In this document: positions 11,242 to 22,597 of the stretch, piece after piece
Layout: each line of letters starts with the position of its first letter
Position numbering within the stretch: the stretch's first letter is position 1
Assembly (NCBI GenBank): GCA_001875255.1
Contig: MJAN01000003.1
Coordinates: 160,165-224,164, forward strand
DNA: 64,000 nt
From: Candidatus Sabulitectum silens
GTDB taxonomy: Bacteria > Fermentibacterota > Fermentibacteria > Fermentibacterales > JCC-6
Direction: 5' to 3'
Position numbers and translations under genes: made by a program
Notes under the pieces: model-generated
Database searches by the model: none
The model's input: only the letters and a program-made list of their open reading frames with translations
Told to the model about the DNA's origin: nothing

Positions 11242-12862
11242 GGAGTCGCCTCCAGAAGACGCCTTGCGTGGGCTTTCGCGCCGTCGCCGCCGCCAAGGAG
11301 CCTGGAGAGTTCCACAAGCCTCTTTTCCCTTGTGTCGAGGTGGTTCACCACGGTGGCGGGCATTTCGCTGCTGAAGGTCTTCTCCACCGCCATATGCCTG
11401 TGTGCCCTGGAGGCTATCTGGGCCAGGTGGGAAATGACGATTATCTGACGGGAGCCTGCGGCCCTGAGGAGGGAGTCGGCAAGATGATGGGCCGTTTCTC
11501 CCCCGGTTCCTGAATCGATCTCGTCGAAGATCAGTGTAGAAGCTGAACCGGAATCAGCCAGGGACAGTGCCAGGGCCAGGGCCACCCTGGAAAGCTCTCC
11601 ACCGCTGGCCACCGATTCCAGGGTGTCCGGTGGAATCCCCCTGTTGGCGGTGAACATGAAGACCACGGTTTCAGCACCGGTGGAACAAAGTTCAGCGTCT
11701 TCGACGGGGATGGCCTTCACCGGGTCCCTGAACTCCACATGGAAATCGGCATGGGGCATGTTGAGGCTTCTTATCTCGCCGCGGACCCTTCTGGATAGCT
11801 CCTCGGCCCCCCGGCGCCGTTTTTCTGAGAGCTCCTTTGCCATTTTTACAAGCCCCCGGGAGGCTTTTTCCGCGAAGAGTTCGAGCCCCTCCAGTGATGC
11901 CTCGGCCTCGTCAAACTCCCGAAGCCTTTCCGACAGGGATTCCCCGGCGGCCAGCATCCCCTCAAGGGTTCCCCCGAAACGGGACATCAGCCGGAGTATC
12001 CGTCGAGACGCCGTTCTATCTCGGCCATCATTACCGGGGCGTCCTCTCCGGTGGATATCTCCCGGGCAATAAGGGAAGAAGCCTCTTTAACGGCGATGGA
12101 GGCCTGTTCCAGCAGGTCGATGATGGCGCCGCTGCCCGGGGATTCCCGCTGGATGTTCCCAAGTACCCTACTGAGAAGGGAGGAGACCCCGTTCTCACCC
12201 TGGAGGATATCTTCCGACTGCCCGAAGAGTACGGTATGCCTGGCGGCATCCCTGAGCTCCCTTTCCCGGCGGGTCAGCTGGTCATAGTCCTGTTCAGAGG
12301 GCTTAAGCTCCTGGAACATGTTCATCTCATGAAGGAGTATTTCCCTGCTGGAAACTGAGCTTTGAATGAAGGACCTCAGCTCCTGGATCTTTGAGAGGGC
12401 CCTTCGATAACCGGTGAATTCACCGTTGAAGGCCTCCCTCAGAGCGGTTGTTCCCGAGAAATCGTCCAGGATCTCAAGCTGTCTTGAGGATTTCAGAAGG
12501 ATCGGTGTGGAGCGCTGGCTGTGAAGCTCGGCGAAATGCCTCACCGCGGCCCTGACCTCGTCGAGGGTGGAAAGTGAGTCGTCGATGAATACCCTGCTTC
12601 TGCCCTCAAGGCTTATCTCCCTGCGGACAATGGTCTCTCCCGCGGCGGGATCCAGGAAGACCGCCTCCACCGAGGCGTTCCTTGTGCCCGGTCTTACCAG
12701 GGAGCGATCCGCCCTTTTTCCCGTGGCCAGCATCAGCCCGTCCACCAGTATGGATTTGCCGCTTCCCGTTTCCCCGGTGAGAACATTGAGACCCCTCTCG
12801 AACTCCAGGGAGGTATCGCTGATGGTGGCCAGATTCTTCAGTGTTATGGACTTCAGGATCAC
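11238..12862 (-). CDS. recN: DNA repair protein RecN (frameshifted)
   Basis: SMC-like ATPase of double-strand-break repair, about 541 aa when corrected. The start is a GTG at 12862 (residues ILKSITLKNLATISD follow), 5 bases after the nadK stop. Walker A is GETGSGKS, the central part is coiled coil, the signature is SGGELSRVALAL, and Walker B is IFDEIDSGTGG. The frame shifts near 11990, inside the coiled coil (DGYSG / LMSRFGGTLEG). The nadK-recN order is common in bacteria and supports both assignments. Confidence 0.94.
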
Positions 12863-12867
12863 AGGCG

Positions 12868-13652
12868 CTACCCCCTGAATCCCCAGCCGAGTTTCCTTCC
12901 CAGGGTGGAGAAGTAGTCGGCTCTTTTGCCGGTCCTGATAACCGGGCACTTGAGTTCTGAAGCGCTGACGGTGATGGATTCACCCTGGGCTATGGGGCCG
13001 CATTCGGCCCTTCCGTCGGCGATGATCAGGGGGTCCTTTCCTCTGGCCCTCAATACCGTGAACTCGATGTCCGCGGTAAGTGGTACCACAATGGGCCTTA
13101 TGGCCAGGAGGTGGGGGCAGATGGAGGTGATTATCACCACTGGAAGGTCGGGGTAGAGCACCGGACCACCGCAGGAAAGGTTATATGCAGTTGATCCGGA
13201 AGGGGTTGATACCAGAACGCCGTCGGAGGCCATCAGGGCCACCTGCCTGTCATCAACGGATACCCTTATGTGAAGTATGCCGCCCTCGGCGCACCTGTTT
13301 ATGCATATCTCGTTCAGGGCCCTGACCTTTCTGCCCCGGGGTCCGGTTGTTTTAAGCACCGGCAGGTGATCTATCATGTAATCTCCAGTGAGGAGACACT
13401 CCATGGAGTCCCTCACCGAGGACAGCTCGCAGTCCGCCAGGAAACCCAGGTGCCCGGAGTTAACCGCCAGGACCGGAACGCCGGTGCCCAGCAGTTCGTC
13501 CATTGTGCGAAGGATTGTTCCGTCGCCGCCCACGGTGACCACCGCCTCGGCTTCGGCGGGGGAACCGGCAAGGGTGAAGCCCCACGGATGAAGGATTCAT
13601 TCAGACCGGAATCGTTGTGGCCGGATATGAACACCCTGCGAATAGGCTTCAT
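12868..13652 (-). CDS. nadK: NAD kinase (frameshifted)
   Basis: Phosphorylates NAD to NADP using ATP or polyphosphate. The catalytic GGDGTIL motif, NSGHLGFLAD, and STPSGSTAYN with CGGP are all present, in about 261 residues. The ATG at 13652 begins [16 protein letters not shown]; the frame then changes at the CCCC run at 13580-13583, after which the reading continues GFTLAGSPAEAEAVVTVGG. This is one of the clearest homopolymer indels in the window. The gene overlaps the dxs stop by 4 bases upstream and is followed by recN. Confidence 0.94.
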
Positions 13653-15490
13653 CCTGTCTCCCTGAAATGCCCCTCGGCGGACCGGGCTATTCCACCGGGG
13701 TCAAGGTTGAGTTCCGCCAGTATGCCCCCGGTTGAGCCGTGGGGAACGAAACTGTCCGGTATGCCCAGGGAGAGAACGTTCTTCTTCGGAAGTACCGAAG
13801 CAATGAAGCTTCCAAAGCCCCCGGCAAGGGATCCCTCTTCGATGGTTATTACCGATCTGTTCTCCGCCAGCTCACGGATTTGGTCCACCGGAGCGGGTTT
13901 AAGCCACACGGGATCGAAAACACAGGCTGATATCGATGAATGCTCCAGGACAGCGGCGGCCTCCACCGCGGCGGACACCATGGGACCCACGGCTATGATG
14001 AGAATATCCCTACCCTCCCTGATCAGCTGACCGGAGCCCATGGGCAGACTCCCCGGAGAGGGAAAGCGCAGAAGGGGTTCCTGGCCCCGGGGATATCTGA
14101 TGCCCACCGGACTGGAAAGGGTACGCAATTCCTGAAGAAGTATCTTTTCGAGAATGCTGCAGTCCCTCGGGGCAGCAAGGGAGAGCCCCGGCACAGCCAG
14201 GAACATGGATATGTCGAAAATGCCGTGGTGAGTGGGTCCGTCGGCGCCCACCACACCGGCCCTGTCCATGGCGAAGACAACCGGGGCGTTCTGAAGGGCG
14301 GCGTCGTGGATCACCTGATCGTAGGCCTCTGCATGAAGCTGCTGTAAACCGCCACCACCGGTTTCATCCCTCCGAATGCAAGGCCGCAGGCGAATGTGAC
14401 CGCGTGCTGCTCTGCGATGCCCACATCGAAGAAGCGTTCGGGGTGCACCTCTCCGAACTCCCTGAGCCCTGTGCCGTCGGGCATGGCGGCGGTTATGGAC
14501 ACCACCGACGGGTCTTCTGACCCGGCCTTCAGCATTCCTTCGGCAAATGCCGAGGTGAATGTCCTTCCAGGGCTTTCACCGCCACACCGCTCACTCCGTG
14601 GTGTGAGACCGGCTGGCATTCGGCGGGTTCGAAACCCTTGCCCTTCTTGGTGATCACGTGGACAAGGACCGGCCCGCTGAGCCTGCTGACCCTGTCCAGA
14701 ACAGCGGTCAGACTGGCGAGGTCGTGGCCGGGAATGGGACCGAAGTAGTTAACCCCGAACTCCTCGAAAATGGATGCCCTTGTGGCTATGGTCTTCTTCA
14801 GGGCGGAAGAAACCTCGTGGGCGGCTATGCGCATTCTTTCGCCCAGGGAAGGCACCCTGCCCAGGGCGTGCCAGACTTCGTCCTTGAAACGGTTATAGGT
14901 CTTGTCGGTGAGGAGCTTGCTGAGATGCCTTGAAACGGCACCCACGTTCCTGGATATGGACATCTCGTTGTCGTTGAGGATTATGGTGATGTCGGTTCCC
15001 CTGCTGTCGAGGTTGTTCAGCCCCTCGAAGGCAAGTCCGGCACTCATGGCGCCGTCGCCGATAACCGCAACCACCCTTTCATCCCTGCCGGCTATGTCCC
15101 TTGCCCTGGCAAAGCCCAGAGCGGCGCTTATGGATGTGCTGGAGTGGCCGGTCCCGAAAACGTCGAAGGGGCTTTCCGAACGCCTGGGAAAACCGCTGAG
15201 GCCACCGGTCTGCCTGATGGTGTGGAAGAGGTCTCCCCTTCCGGTGAGAAGCTTCCATGGATATGTCTGGTGGCCCACATCCCAGATGATCCTGTCGGTT
15301 TTCGGGTCGTAAACGGTGAGCAGGGCTATTGTCAGTTCCACCACGCCCAGGCTGGAGGCAAGATGACCCCGGTCTTGCACACCACTCCAATTATTCGATC
15401 ACGGACCTCCCCGGCCAGGTGGACCCTTTCCTCGATGGAAAGACCGGGGATCAGCGAGGGATCCTTTATGCTGTCAAGAAGTCTGGTCAC
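13649..15490 (-). CDS. dxs: 1-deoxy-D-xylulose-5-phosphate synthase (frameshifted)
   Basis: First enzyme of the MEP isoprenoid pathway, thiamine-diphosphate dependent. The N-terminus [15 protein letters not shown] leads to [18 protein letters not shown], the ThDP/Mg site [16 protein letters not shown], and the C-terminal half with [14 protein letters not shown] and [15 protein letters not shown]. Corrected length is about 613 aa, normal for DXS. The frame shifts near 15375, 14580 and 14325. The GTG at 15490 shares its first G with the TAG stop of the polyprenyl synthase, so the two isoprenoid genes are coupled. Confidence 0.94.
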
Positions 15491-16370
15491 TATTTCCTTC
15501 TTTCAGGCAGATATTCCACCAGCTCCACGGTTCCGGACCAGTCACCGGGAAGGGCCTCCAGCCTCCGGCGGATGGAAAGGGCGGTTTCCCTGGCCAGCTT
15601 CCTGGCCGCTGAAAGCCCGAGTGTGGTAACCGGATTGCACTTGCCCATTTCTGCGTCCTTCGCCACGGCCTTTCCCATCTCGGTAGCGGTTCCGGTAACA
15701 TCGAGAATGTCGTCGGTGAGCTGAAAAAGCCAGCCTATATCATCGCCGATAGGGGAAATGGAAACAAGTTCACCGGGGGGAAGCCCCGCGGAAAGGGCGC
15801 CAAGTTCCATGGAAACCCGTATCATGGCAGAGGTCTTGCCCCTGATCATCCTTTCGGTCCAGGAAGGGTCAGCCAGGGAGGGTGGTACATATCCATGAAC
15901 TGTCCCCCCACCAGCATGGATGCACCGGCGGCCAGCACAAGCCTTTCAGCCATCAGCCTGGTGACGTTGGAGGGCAGCGGTGTTCTGAGAACCTCCCTGA
16001 AGGCCTGCATCAGGAGTATGTCCCCGGCGAAAAGAGCCCCTTCCCTGCCGCATATCCTGTGAAGTGTCGGTTTTCCCCGCCTGAGGTCGTCGTTGTCCAT
16101 TCCCGGAAGGTCATCGTGGATCAGGGAATAGGTGTGTATCATCTCCACGGCGCAGGCGGAGGGAAGGGCAGCGGCGGTTTCACCGCCCAGGGCGGAACAG
16201 GCCTGGAATACCAGAAATGGCCTTATCCTTTTGCCGCCGGCCCCGAGGGAATAGGCGCAGTTTTCAGCGTGGGGCCCATTCTCACTGAACATTTCAAGGT
16301 TTTTCAGCCCCTGATCCACGAGATCAGCGCTCTCGCTAAGCTTCCTTTTCAGTATCTTCGATATGCTCAT
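15490..16370 (-). CDS. ispA: Polyprenyl diphosphate synthase, FPP/GGPP type (frameshifted)
   Basis: Short-chain trans-prenyltransferase that extends DMAPP/GPP with IPP. The first Asp-rich motif reads DDLPGMDNDD, followed by RRGKPTLH; GGQFMDM is intact; the second Asp-rich motif is FQLTDDILD. The frame shifts at the GGG run near 15876, after which SLADPSWTERMIRGKTS continues. Corrected length is about 293 aa. It sits directly upstream of dxs, and its 5' end overlaps ymdB by 35 bases. Chain length (C15 or C20) cannot be decided by eye, so the symbol is given by analogy. Confidence 0.88.
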
Positions 16371-17122
16371 GTATCCGCCTCAGTTCAATGACTCTGCCGC
16401 CGCCGTCGAGTTCCACCGCCAGTCCGTTGACCATTCCACTACCCTGGGCGACCTGAAGCCTGCTGTATCTGCCGCTGATGAACCTTGCGATGGATGTTTT
16501 CGTTTCCATGCCTATAACACCGGAAGGGGATCCGCACATGCCGAGATCGGTGATATAGGCCGTACCTCCCGGAAGTATACGCTGATCCGCCGTCTGAACA
16601 TGGGTATGGGTGCCGGCAACCAGGGTAACCCTGCCGTCGAGATATCGTGCCAGGGCCATTTTTTCGCTGGTGGCCTCGGCGTGGAAATCTATCAGTCTGA
16701 CATCGGCACCCCGGGATTCGATGATCCGTTCGGCGGTCCTGAAGGGGCATTCCCCGGTAAACTCGGTGAAGACCCTGCCCTGCAGATTGACTATCTGAAC
16801 CGAAAGACCGCACCTTGAAATAACAAGGCTCCCCCTGCCCGGGTTTCCCGGGGGATAGTTGGCCGGCCTGAGAACCCTGGAGTCCGGCGCTTCAAGGAGG
16901 GGGATGATCTCGTTCCTTTTCCAGATATGGTTTCCGGATGTTATCACATCCATACCTGCCCTGAACAGGTCTTCAGCTATGTCCGGCGTTATTCCGAAGC
17001 TCCGGCTGCATTCTCGCCGTTAACTATCTTCAGGTGGTAACCGCTTCCGGACCGGGCAGGTATGAGAGAACCGCGTTCCTTCCCGGTCTTCCAACGATGT
17101 CGCCGAGTATCAGTATCCGCAC
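16336..17122 (-). CDS. ymdB: YmdB-like metallophosphoesterase (frameshifted)
   Basis: Member of the TIGR00282/YmdB family, which hydrolyses 2',3'-cyclic nucleotides in Bacillus. Metal-site segments appear in order: GDIVGRPG, NGENAAG, SGNHIW, DFHAEATSEK and GTHTHVQTAD. The start is the GTG at 17122 (VRILILGDIVGRPG); two frame changes near 17030 and 17000 separate the first two motifs. Corrected length is about 262 aa, as in the family. It follows rny by 4 bases, an rny-ymdB order also known from Bacilli, consistent with a shared RNA-related role. Confidence 0.88.
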
Positions 17123-17126
17123 CGGC

Positions 17127-18678
17127 TTATCTTGCCGTTTCCGATGCCCGGAGTTCCCTTATCACCGTAACCTTTATCTGTCCGGGGTACTCCATTTCGT
17201 TCTCTATCTTCCTGGCTATCTGTCTGGCCATGTCAATGGCGGTTTCGTCCTTGACCATTTCCGGCCGTACGGCTATTCTGAGTTCTCTGCCCGCCTGGAT
17301 GGCGTAGGACTTCTTTACACCCTCGAAGGAGTCGGCAATGGTCTCCAGCCTGTGAAGCCTCTTGATGTATAGTTCCAGAGTTTCCCGCCTTGCCCCGGGC
17401 CTTGCGCTGCTCACCGCGTCGGCTGCCTGCACCAGTATGGCATAGAGGCTTTCCGGTTCCATCTCTTCATGGTGGGCTCCTATTGCATTTGATACGGTTC
17501 TGGGTTCGTTGAACTTCCTCGCAAGTTCCATTCCCACCATTGCGTGTGAGCCCTCGAGATCGTGGTCGGTGGCCTTACCTATGTCATGAAGGAGGCCCAC
17601 CCGTCTGGCAAGGGCGGGATCGAGCCTCAGCTCGCTGGCGAGAAGGCCGCATATGTGGGCTACTTCCAGGGAATGCTGGTACATGTTCTGGCCGTAGCTG
17701 GTCCTGTAGCGGAGCCTGCCGAGGTGCCTGATCAGCTGGGGGTGCAGACCGGTAACGCTGGCCTCCATGACAAGTTCGTTGCCCAGTTTACGGATGGTCT
17801 TTTCCATTTCGCTGCGGATCTTTCCCACCACGGACTCTATTCTTCCGGGATGGATCCGGCCGTCGCTGATCAGCTTCTCGAGGGAGAGCCTGGCCACCTC
17901 CCGCCGTACCGGATCGAAACAGCTGAGAACAACCGCTTCAGGGGTGTCGTCTATCACCACATCCACACCGGTGGATTTCTCGAAGGCCCTGATGTTCCTG
18001 CCTTCCCTGCCTATGATCCTGCCCTTCATGTCGTCGTTGGTCAGGTTCACCACGGAAACACAGCTCTCCACCACATGGTTAGCCGCGCATCTCTGTATGG
18101 CCGTGGCAAGAAGATTGTTCGCCTTGTCCTCGGCTGCCTCTCCGCCTCGTCAAGTATCCTTCTGGTGAGTTTAGCCGCTTCAAGGTCGGTCTCCTCACGA
18201 AGGTTGGAAAGGAGAAGGTCCCGGGCTTCCTCCCTGGAGAGTTTGGCAACCTCCTCCAGCATGGCGTTCTGCTCTTCCAGGAGCTTGTTGGCCTCTGGTG
18301 TTTCGCTATCAGCGCCTGCTCCATCTCTCCCAGGGCAGTTTCCTGCTGGGACAGGGATTCAGCCCTGTTCTCGATGTTCTCCCTGGTTCTCTCCATCTGC
18401 TGGGCGTGGCGATTGATATCGTTTTCCCTGCGGTCGAGTTCGGACTGCTTCTTCCTGAGCTTCTCAAGCTCGGTGGATCTCTCTTCCGTTATCCTTTCAC
18501 GGCCCTCGAGAACAGCTTCCTTCTTCAGGCTCTCGGATTCCCGTCTTGCCTCGGCAAGGATTCTCTCAACTTCGGTGGCTGCGCTACCTATTTCTTTGTT
18601 TACCAGCATCTTATGCAGCAGCCAGCCAAGCAGGAACATTATGGCCCCCGCTGCTGCCGGTATCAGATAAGTGCTCAT
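17127..18678 (-). CDS. rny: Ribonuclease Y (frameshifted)
   Basis: Membrane-anchored endoribonuclease that initiates mRNA decay. Order: an N-terminal membrane segment ([20 protein letters not shown]), a long charged coiled coil, a KH domain ([15 protein letters not shown]) and an HD domain ([18 protein letters not shown], with a second His in AHHEEMEP). Corrected length is about 517 aa, typical of RNase Y. The frame shifts near 18290 and 18130, both in the coiled coil before the KH domain. The ATG at 18678 lies 114 bases after the zapA stop; that gap shows no gene or obvious terminator. Confidence 0.93.
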
Positions 18679-18792
18679 TTCTTCAGTTCTCCGTTTCAGG
18701 CGCGGGCGGCATCTATGTTAATCAGGGAGGCTGTCCGGTTCCGCAGATTCCCGCGACGCTTAACTGCGGTACTGCCTTCCTGATGACTGTGT

Positions 18793-19191
18793 CTATTCTG
18801 TGCCGCTGCTCTGGTCGGAACCCTGAAAGATGACAGGTGCAGATGAGCCGGGTGATTCGGATAACTTAGCCGCGCCTCTGTTTCCAGTTTCATCCCCGTC
18901 CTCGGAAAGGGCGGAGTCTATCTTGTCCGCAAGTGACGAAAGAAGCATATGATGGGCATCTTCCATCTCTTCCAGCTGCGAGGTCCTGGAAAACAGCTCG
19001 TCGATGATGTTGAGAGAGGCGAGAATGGCCACCTTGGCAGTGGAGGTCATTGCTACGTTCTCGGTCATCTGGCGCATGCGCATATCTAGAAAGTGGGCGA
19101 TCTCCGCTATGTACGCGGGATCGCCCTCTCCTCTTATCGAATACTCTCGTCCGTAGATGTTGACCCTGGTGTTCTCCGGACGCTCACCCAT
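18793..19191 (-). CDS. zapA: Cell division protein ZapA-like
   Basis: Small FtsZ-ring associated protein, 132 residues from the ATG at 19191 (MGERPENTRVNIYGREYSIRG). The N-terminal part has the ZapA pattern VxIxGxxYxI, then AEIAHFLDMRMRQM and a coiled coil (ILASLNIIDELFSRTSQLEEM). The Ser/Gly-rich tail looks disordered. The start overlaps the upstream coiled-coil gene by 8 bases. An in-frame start 7 codons earlier is possible but less like ZapA. No frameshift is seen. Confidence 0.8.
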   Translation of the reverse strand: MGERPENTRVNIYGREYSIRGEGDPAYIAEIAHFLDMRMRQMTENVAMTSTAKVAILASLNIIDELFSRTSQLEEMEDAHHMLLSSLADKIDSALSEDGDETGNRGAAKLSESPGSSAPVIFQGSDQSSGTE

Positions 19192-19471
19192 TGGTATTCT
19201 GCCCTTTATCATCCCTCAGACCATCCAGTTTCTCCAGAACAGATTCAAGCCTCTGTTTCATCTCCTGCCTTTCCCGCAGGAGCCTGGCATAGTGAATTCT
19301 GAGAAGATTGTACCCTTCTGAGTCGGTATTCCCCGCCTGGTATTCGAGCCTCTTCTCGAGCTCTTCTATCCTGTCGAGGAGCTTTTTGTTCTCCCGGCAG
19401 ACGGAGCCGTACCTGAGAATGAGCCTGTCCACCGCTTCAGTCAGCCTTTCGGCAGAACCGGTGATGGGCAA
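19184..19471 (-). CDS. Small coiled-coil protein, possibly ZapB-like
   Basis: A 95-residue protein that is nearly all charged heptad-type sequence (ENKKLLDRIEELEKRLEYQ, LLRERQEMKQRLESVLEKL), with no signal peptide. It lies between rplT (15 bases upstream) and zapA (8-base overlap), and a small coiled-coil gene before zapA is a recurring arrangement in bacteria. A divisome role like ZapB is an inference from position and shape only; the sequence itself is too simple for a firm homology call. Confidence 0.65.
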   Translation of the reverse strand: MPITGSAERLTEAVDRLILRYGSVCRENKKLLDRIEELEKRLEYQAGNTDSEGYNLLRIHYARLLRERQEMKQRLESVLEKLDGLRDDKGQNTNG

Positions 19472-19486
19472 TGCAGATCCTCCTGT

Positions 19487-19856
19487 CTATTCAGTTCCTT
19501 CGGGATTCAGTTCCTTCCGGGCCACTTCCACTATCTTGCTGAAGGCGACGGGATCCATCACCGCGAGGTCAGCCAGCATTTTCCTGTCGATCAGTACCCC
19601 GGCCTCGAAGACCGTCGATGAGGGTGTTGTACTTCATTCCGTTCTCCCGGGCGGCGGCATTGATCCGTGTTATCCACAGGGCTCGGAAGTTTCTCTTCTT
19701 GTTCCTTCTGTCACGGTACTGGTACTCCAGGGCCCTTTTCCCGGCCTCAGAAGCCACCGTGTAGAGTTTCCTTCTGCCTCCGAAGTTGCCCTTGGCCGCT
19801 TTAAGTACCTTCTTGTGCCGCTTGTGTCTGGTTACTGCACTTTTTACTCTGCTCAT
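19487..19856 (-). CDS. rplT: Ribosomal protein L20 (frameshifted near C-terminus)
   Basis: 50S subunit assembly protein. The basic N-terminus ([31 protein letters not shown]) and [17 protein letters not shown] are diagnostic. The frame shifts near 19615; the corrected tail continues [14 protein letters not shown] and ends NPEGTE at 19487, giving the usual length of about 122 aa. Part of the conserved thrS-infC-rpmI-rplT order. A strand switch or L20-binding leader could not be judged by eye. Confidence 0.95.
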
Positions 19857-19874
19857 GGTTCAGGTCTCCGTATT

Positions 19875-20066
19875 CTAGGGCAGGAGTACTCTCATGCGCC
19901 TGGTATCAGGAGCCGACGCGATTCCCGCCGTGCGAAGCTTCCGCTTGCGCTTTCTGCTCTTCTTGGTTTTTATGTGACCGGCATGGCTGTGCCTGACGAC
20001 TATCTTGCCGGTCCCGGTTTTCTTGAAGCGCCTGGCAGCGCCCTTGTGTGTTTTCATTTTTGGCAT
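19875..20066 (-). CDS. rpmI: Ribosomal protein L35
   Basis: 63-residue basic protein of the 50S subunit ([20 protein letters not shown], then [19 protein letters not shown]). Intact, correct length, between infC (20 bases upstream) and rplT (18 bases downstream), as in most bacteria. Confidence 0.96.
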   Translation of the reverse strand: MPKMKTHKGAARRFKKTGTGKIVVRHSHAGHIKTKKSRKRKRKLRTAGIASAPDTRRMRVLLP

Positions 20067-20086
20067 TGCTCTATTTCCTTACTCTG

Positions 20087-20611
20087 TCAGCTAGAACTCT
20101 GTTCCCGCCTGGGGGCAAGAATCATTACTAGGAACCTGCCCTCCATGGCCGGTTGTTTCTCAATCTGCGCGAGATCGTTCAGATCCTCTGAAAGCCTCTC
20201 GAGCAGAGCGTATCCCTGATCTTTGTAGGCCAGCTGCCTTCCCCGGAAGACAACGGTGGCCTTTACCTTGTTGCGGTTTTCGAGGAACTCCCTGGCGTGC
20301 TTCATCTTGAAATTGTAGTCATGGAGTTCCGTATTGGGACGGAACTTCACTTCCTTCAATCCGCCTGAATGCTGCTTCTTACGGGCTTCCCTTTCCTTGC
20401 GGTTCAATTGATACCGGTACTTCCCGTAATCCATTATCCTGCAAACGGGGGGATCACTCACTCCGCTTATTTCCACAAGATCAAGACCCGCCTCGGTTGC
20501 CATATCCATGGCCCTGGCGAAATCAACCACTCCCACATGCTCACCATCCTGATCAATCAGCCTTACCTTCTGGCTTTTGATCTCTCCATTTACGCGGGTG
20601 GAGTTTGCGAT
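20087..20611 (-). CDS. infC: Translation initiation factor IF-3 with a likely AUC start codon
   Basis: Binds the 30S subunit and proofreads start codons. The N domain (RVNGEIKSQKVRLIDQDGE) and C domain (VKFRPNTELHDYNFK) are complete, 174 aa, no frameshift. The thrS stop TAG is in frame three codons before ATC, and no ATG, GTG or TTG precedes the conserved RVNGEI segment; the first GTG lies beyond it. The ATC at 20609-20611 is preceded by GGAGG with 9 bases spacing, overlapping the end of thrS. Non-AUG starts (AUU, AUC) are known for infC elsewhere and allow IF-3 to repress its own translation. An indel that hid an ATG cannot be excluded, but the gene shows no other damage. Confidence 0.92.
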   Translation of the reverse strand: MANSTRVNGEIKSQKVRLIDQDGEHVGVVDFARAMDMATEAGLDLVEISGVSDPPVCRIMDYGKYRYQLNRKEREARKKQHSGGLKEVKFRPNTELHDYNFKMKHAREFLENRNKVKATVVFRGRQLAYKDQGYALLERLSEDLNDLAQIEKQPAMEGRFLVMILAPRREQSSS

Positions 20612-20617
20612 TTCCCT

Positions 20618-22554
20618 CTACCTCCGTTCCGGCAACGCAGGTCTGCGGCAGTTTTCCACAAGAACATCCAGCGCCTGATCGACGCCGAAGGTTCCAATGT
20701 CGCCCTCGCCATGCCTGCGAACAGCCACAGTGCCAGATTCGGTTTCCCGTTCACCAATGATGAACATATAGGGAACCTTGCCGGTTTCGGCATCCCGAAT
20801 CCTGTAACCTATTGTTTCACTCCGCATGTCCAGCCGGCACCTTATGCCGGCGGATAACGCTTTTTCATAAACTTCCCCGGCAAAATCAGACTGCGCCGAG
20901 GTAATCGGTAAGATAACGAGCTGAACCGGTGACAGCCAACCCGGGAAATTACCGGCGTAGTGCTCGATGAGATTCCCGACGAACCGTTCCACGGAACCGA
21001 AGAGGGCCCGGTGTACCATATAAACCCTGTGTTCCGCGCCGTCGTCGCCGGTGTAGTTAAGGTCGAACCTTCCCGGTATGTTGAAATCGAACTGAACCGT
21101 TGGGCCCTGCCAGTACCTTCCCAGGGCGTCCCTGAGCTTGATGTCTATCTTGGGACCGTAGAACGCCGCCTCGCCCCTTACTGTGGTGTATTCCTCTCCC
21201 ATGTCGTCCAGGGCCCTTGCCAGCGTGGGCTCCACAGCCGCCCAGTCCGACGGGTCTCCGGCGTACTTCTTCGGGTTTTCCGGGTCCATCAGGGAAAGCT
21301 CTATGCGATATCCGAAGTCGAAGATCTTCAGGAAGTATAGGGCGAAACGCACCACATCCTGGATCTCTCCAACTATCTGATCCGGGGTGCAGAAAATGTG
21401 GCCGTCGTCCACAGTAAAGCCCCTCACCCGCATCAGACCGTGGAGGGCGCCGCTTCTTTCATACCTGTAAACGGTTCCCAGCTCGGCTATCCTCAGGGGA
21501 AGGTCGCGATAGGACCTTTTCTCGCTCTTGTAGATGATGATGTGCCCGGGGCAGTTCATGGGTTTCAGGGCGTACTGGCCATTCTCCACCTCGGTGAAAT
21601 ACATGTTGTCACGGTACCAGTCGTAGTGCCCGGAGGTCTTCCAGAGTTCCACCGGGGCCATGTGGGGTGTGCTCACCAGCTGGTAGCCGGCGGCCCGGTG
21701 TGCGTCCTTCCAGAGATTCTCGAGGTTCTCCTTAATGATGGTTCCCCCGGGAAGCCAGTAAACGAAACCCGGCCCACCCATGCCGCTGGAGTTGAAAAGG
21801 CCCAGCTCCCTGCCAAGTTTCCTGTGGTCGCGCTTTTTTGCCTCTTCCACCAGGGCCAGGTGTTCCTTCAGCTCTTCCTTGGCGGGAAAGGCCGTTCCAT
21901 ATATCCTTGTGAGCATTTCATTCTTCTCGCTGCCCCGCCAGTAGGCCCCGGCCACGCTGAGGAGTTCAAAGGCGGCGAGAAACTTCGTGGACGGCACATG
22001 GGGTCCCCTGCACAGGTCGGTGAAATCCCCAGTGAATAGAGGGAAATGGTCTCCCCACGGTCCTCTATCTCGGAAAGAAGCTCCATCTTGAATCTTTCGC
22101 CCCTGCGGGAAAAGAGCTCCCGGGCCTGGGAAAGTGTGAGTTCACTCCGCCTGAAGGGCAGGTTCTTCTTCACCAGGTTCCTCATTTTGTTCCTGATCCC
22201 TGCAAGATCTGACTCGCCGCCAAAGCCTGGTATTACCATGTCGTAGTAGAAGCCGTCCTCTATGGAGGGGCCTATGCCGAAAATGGCATCCGGATACAGT
22301 TCGAGCACCGCCGCGGCAAGGAGGTGGGCGCAGCTGTGTCTGATGATCTCCAGGGCTTCATCGTCCGCCGGTGTGATTATCCTGATACGGCCCCCGGCGG
22401 GAACCGGTGAGGAGATGTCGTGCAGTACGCCGTCGAGGCTGAATGCCAGGGCTTTCTTGGCAAGGCTTCCGGAAATGGAAGAAGCAACTTCCAGGCCGGT
22501 GGTGCCCGGGGATATTTCTGTTGAACTGTTGTCTGGAAAGAATATACGCATCAT
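20618..22554 (-). CDS. thrS: Threonyl-tRNA synthetase (frameshifted)
   Basis: Charges and edits tRNA-Thr. Order: TGS-like domain at the N-terminus, editing domain with HSCAHLLAAAV, class II core with MNCPGH, RYERSGALHGLMRVRGFT and DDGHIF, then the anticodon-binding domain (SPVQLVILPIT). The frame shifts near 22030, between the editing and catalytic domains. The ATG at 22554 has GGAGG 9 bases upstream; an earlier TTG at 22563 sits too close to that site. Corrected length is about 645 aa. It ends 6 bases before the infC start, inside the infC ribosome-binding site. A tRNA-Val gene lies 43 bases upstream. Confidence 0.95.
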
Positions 22555-22597
22555 TTCGCTCAACCTCCCCCCGGGTGATCGATCTTTGAATAGAATA

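Noticed and set aside
18679..18792. 6S RNA downstream of zapA
   Set aside because: The gap is only 114 bases and I see no long closed stem with a central bubble.
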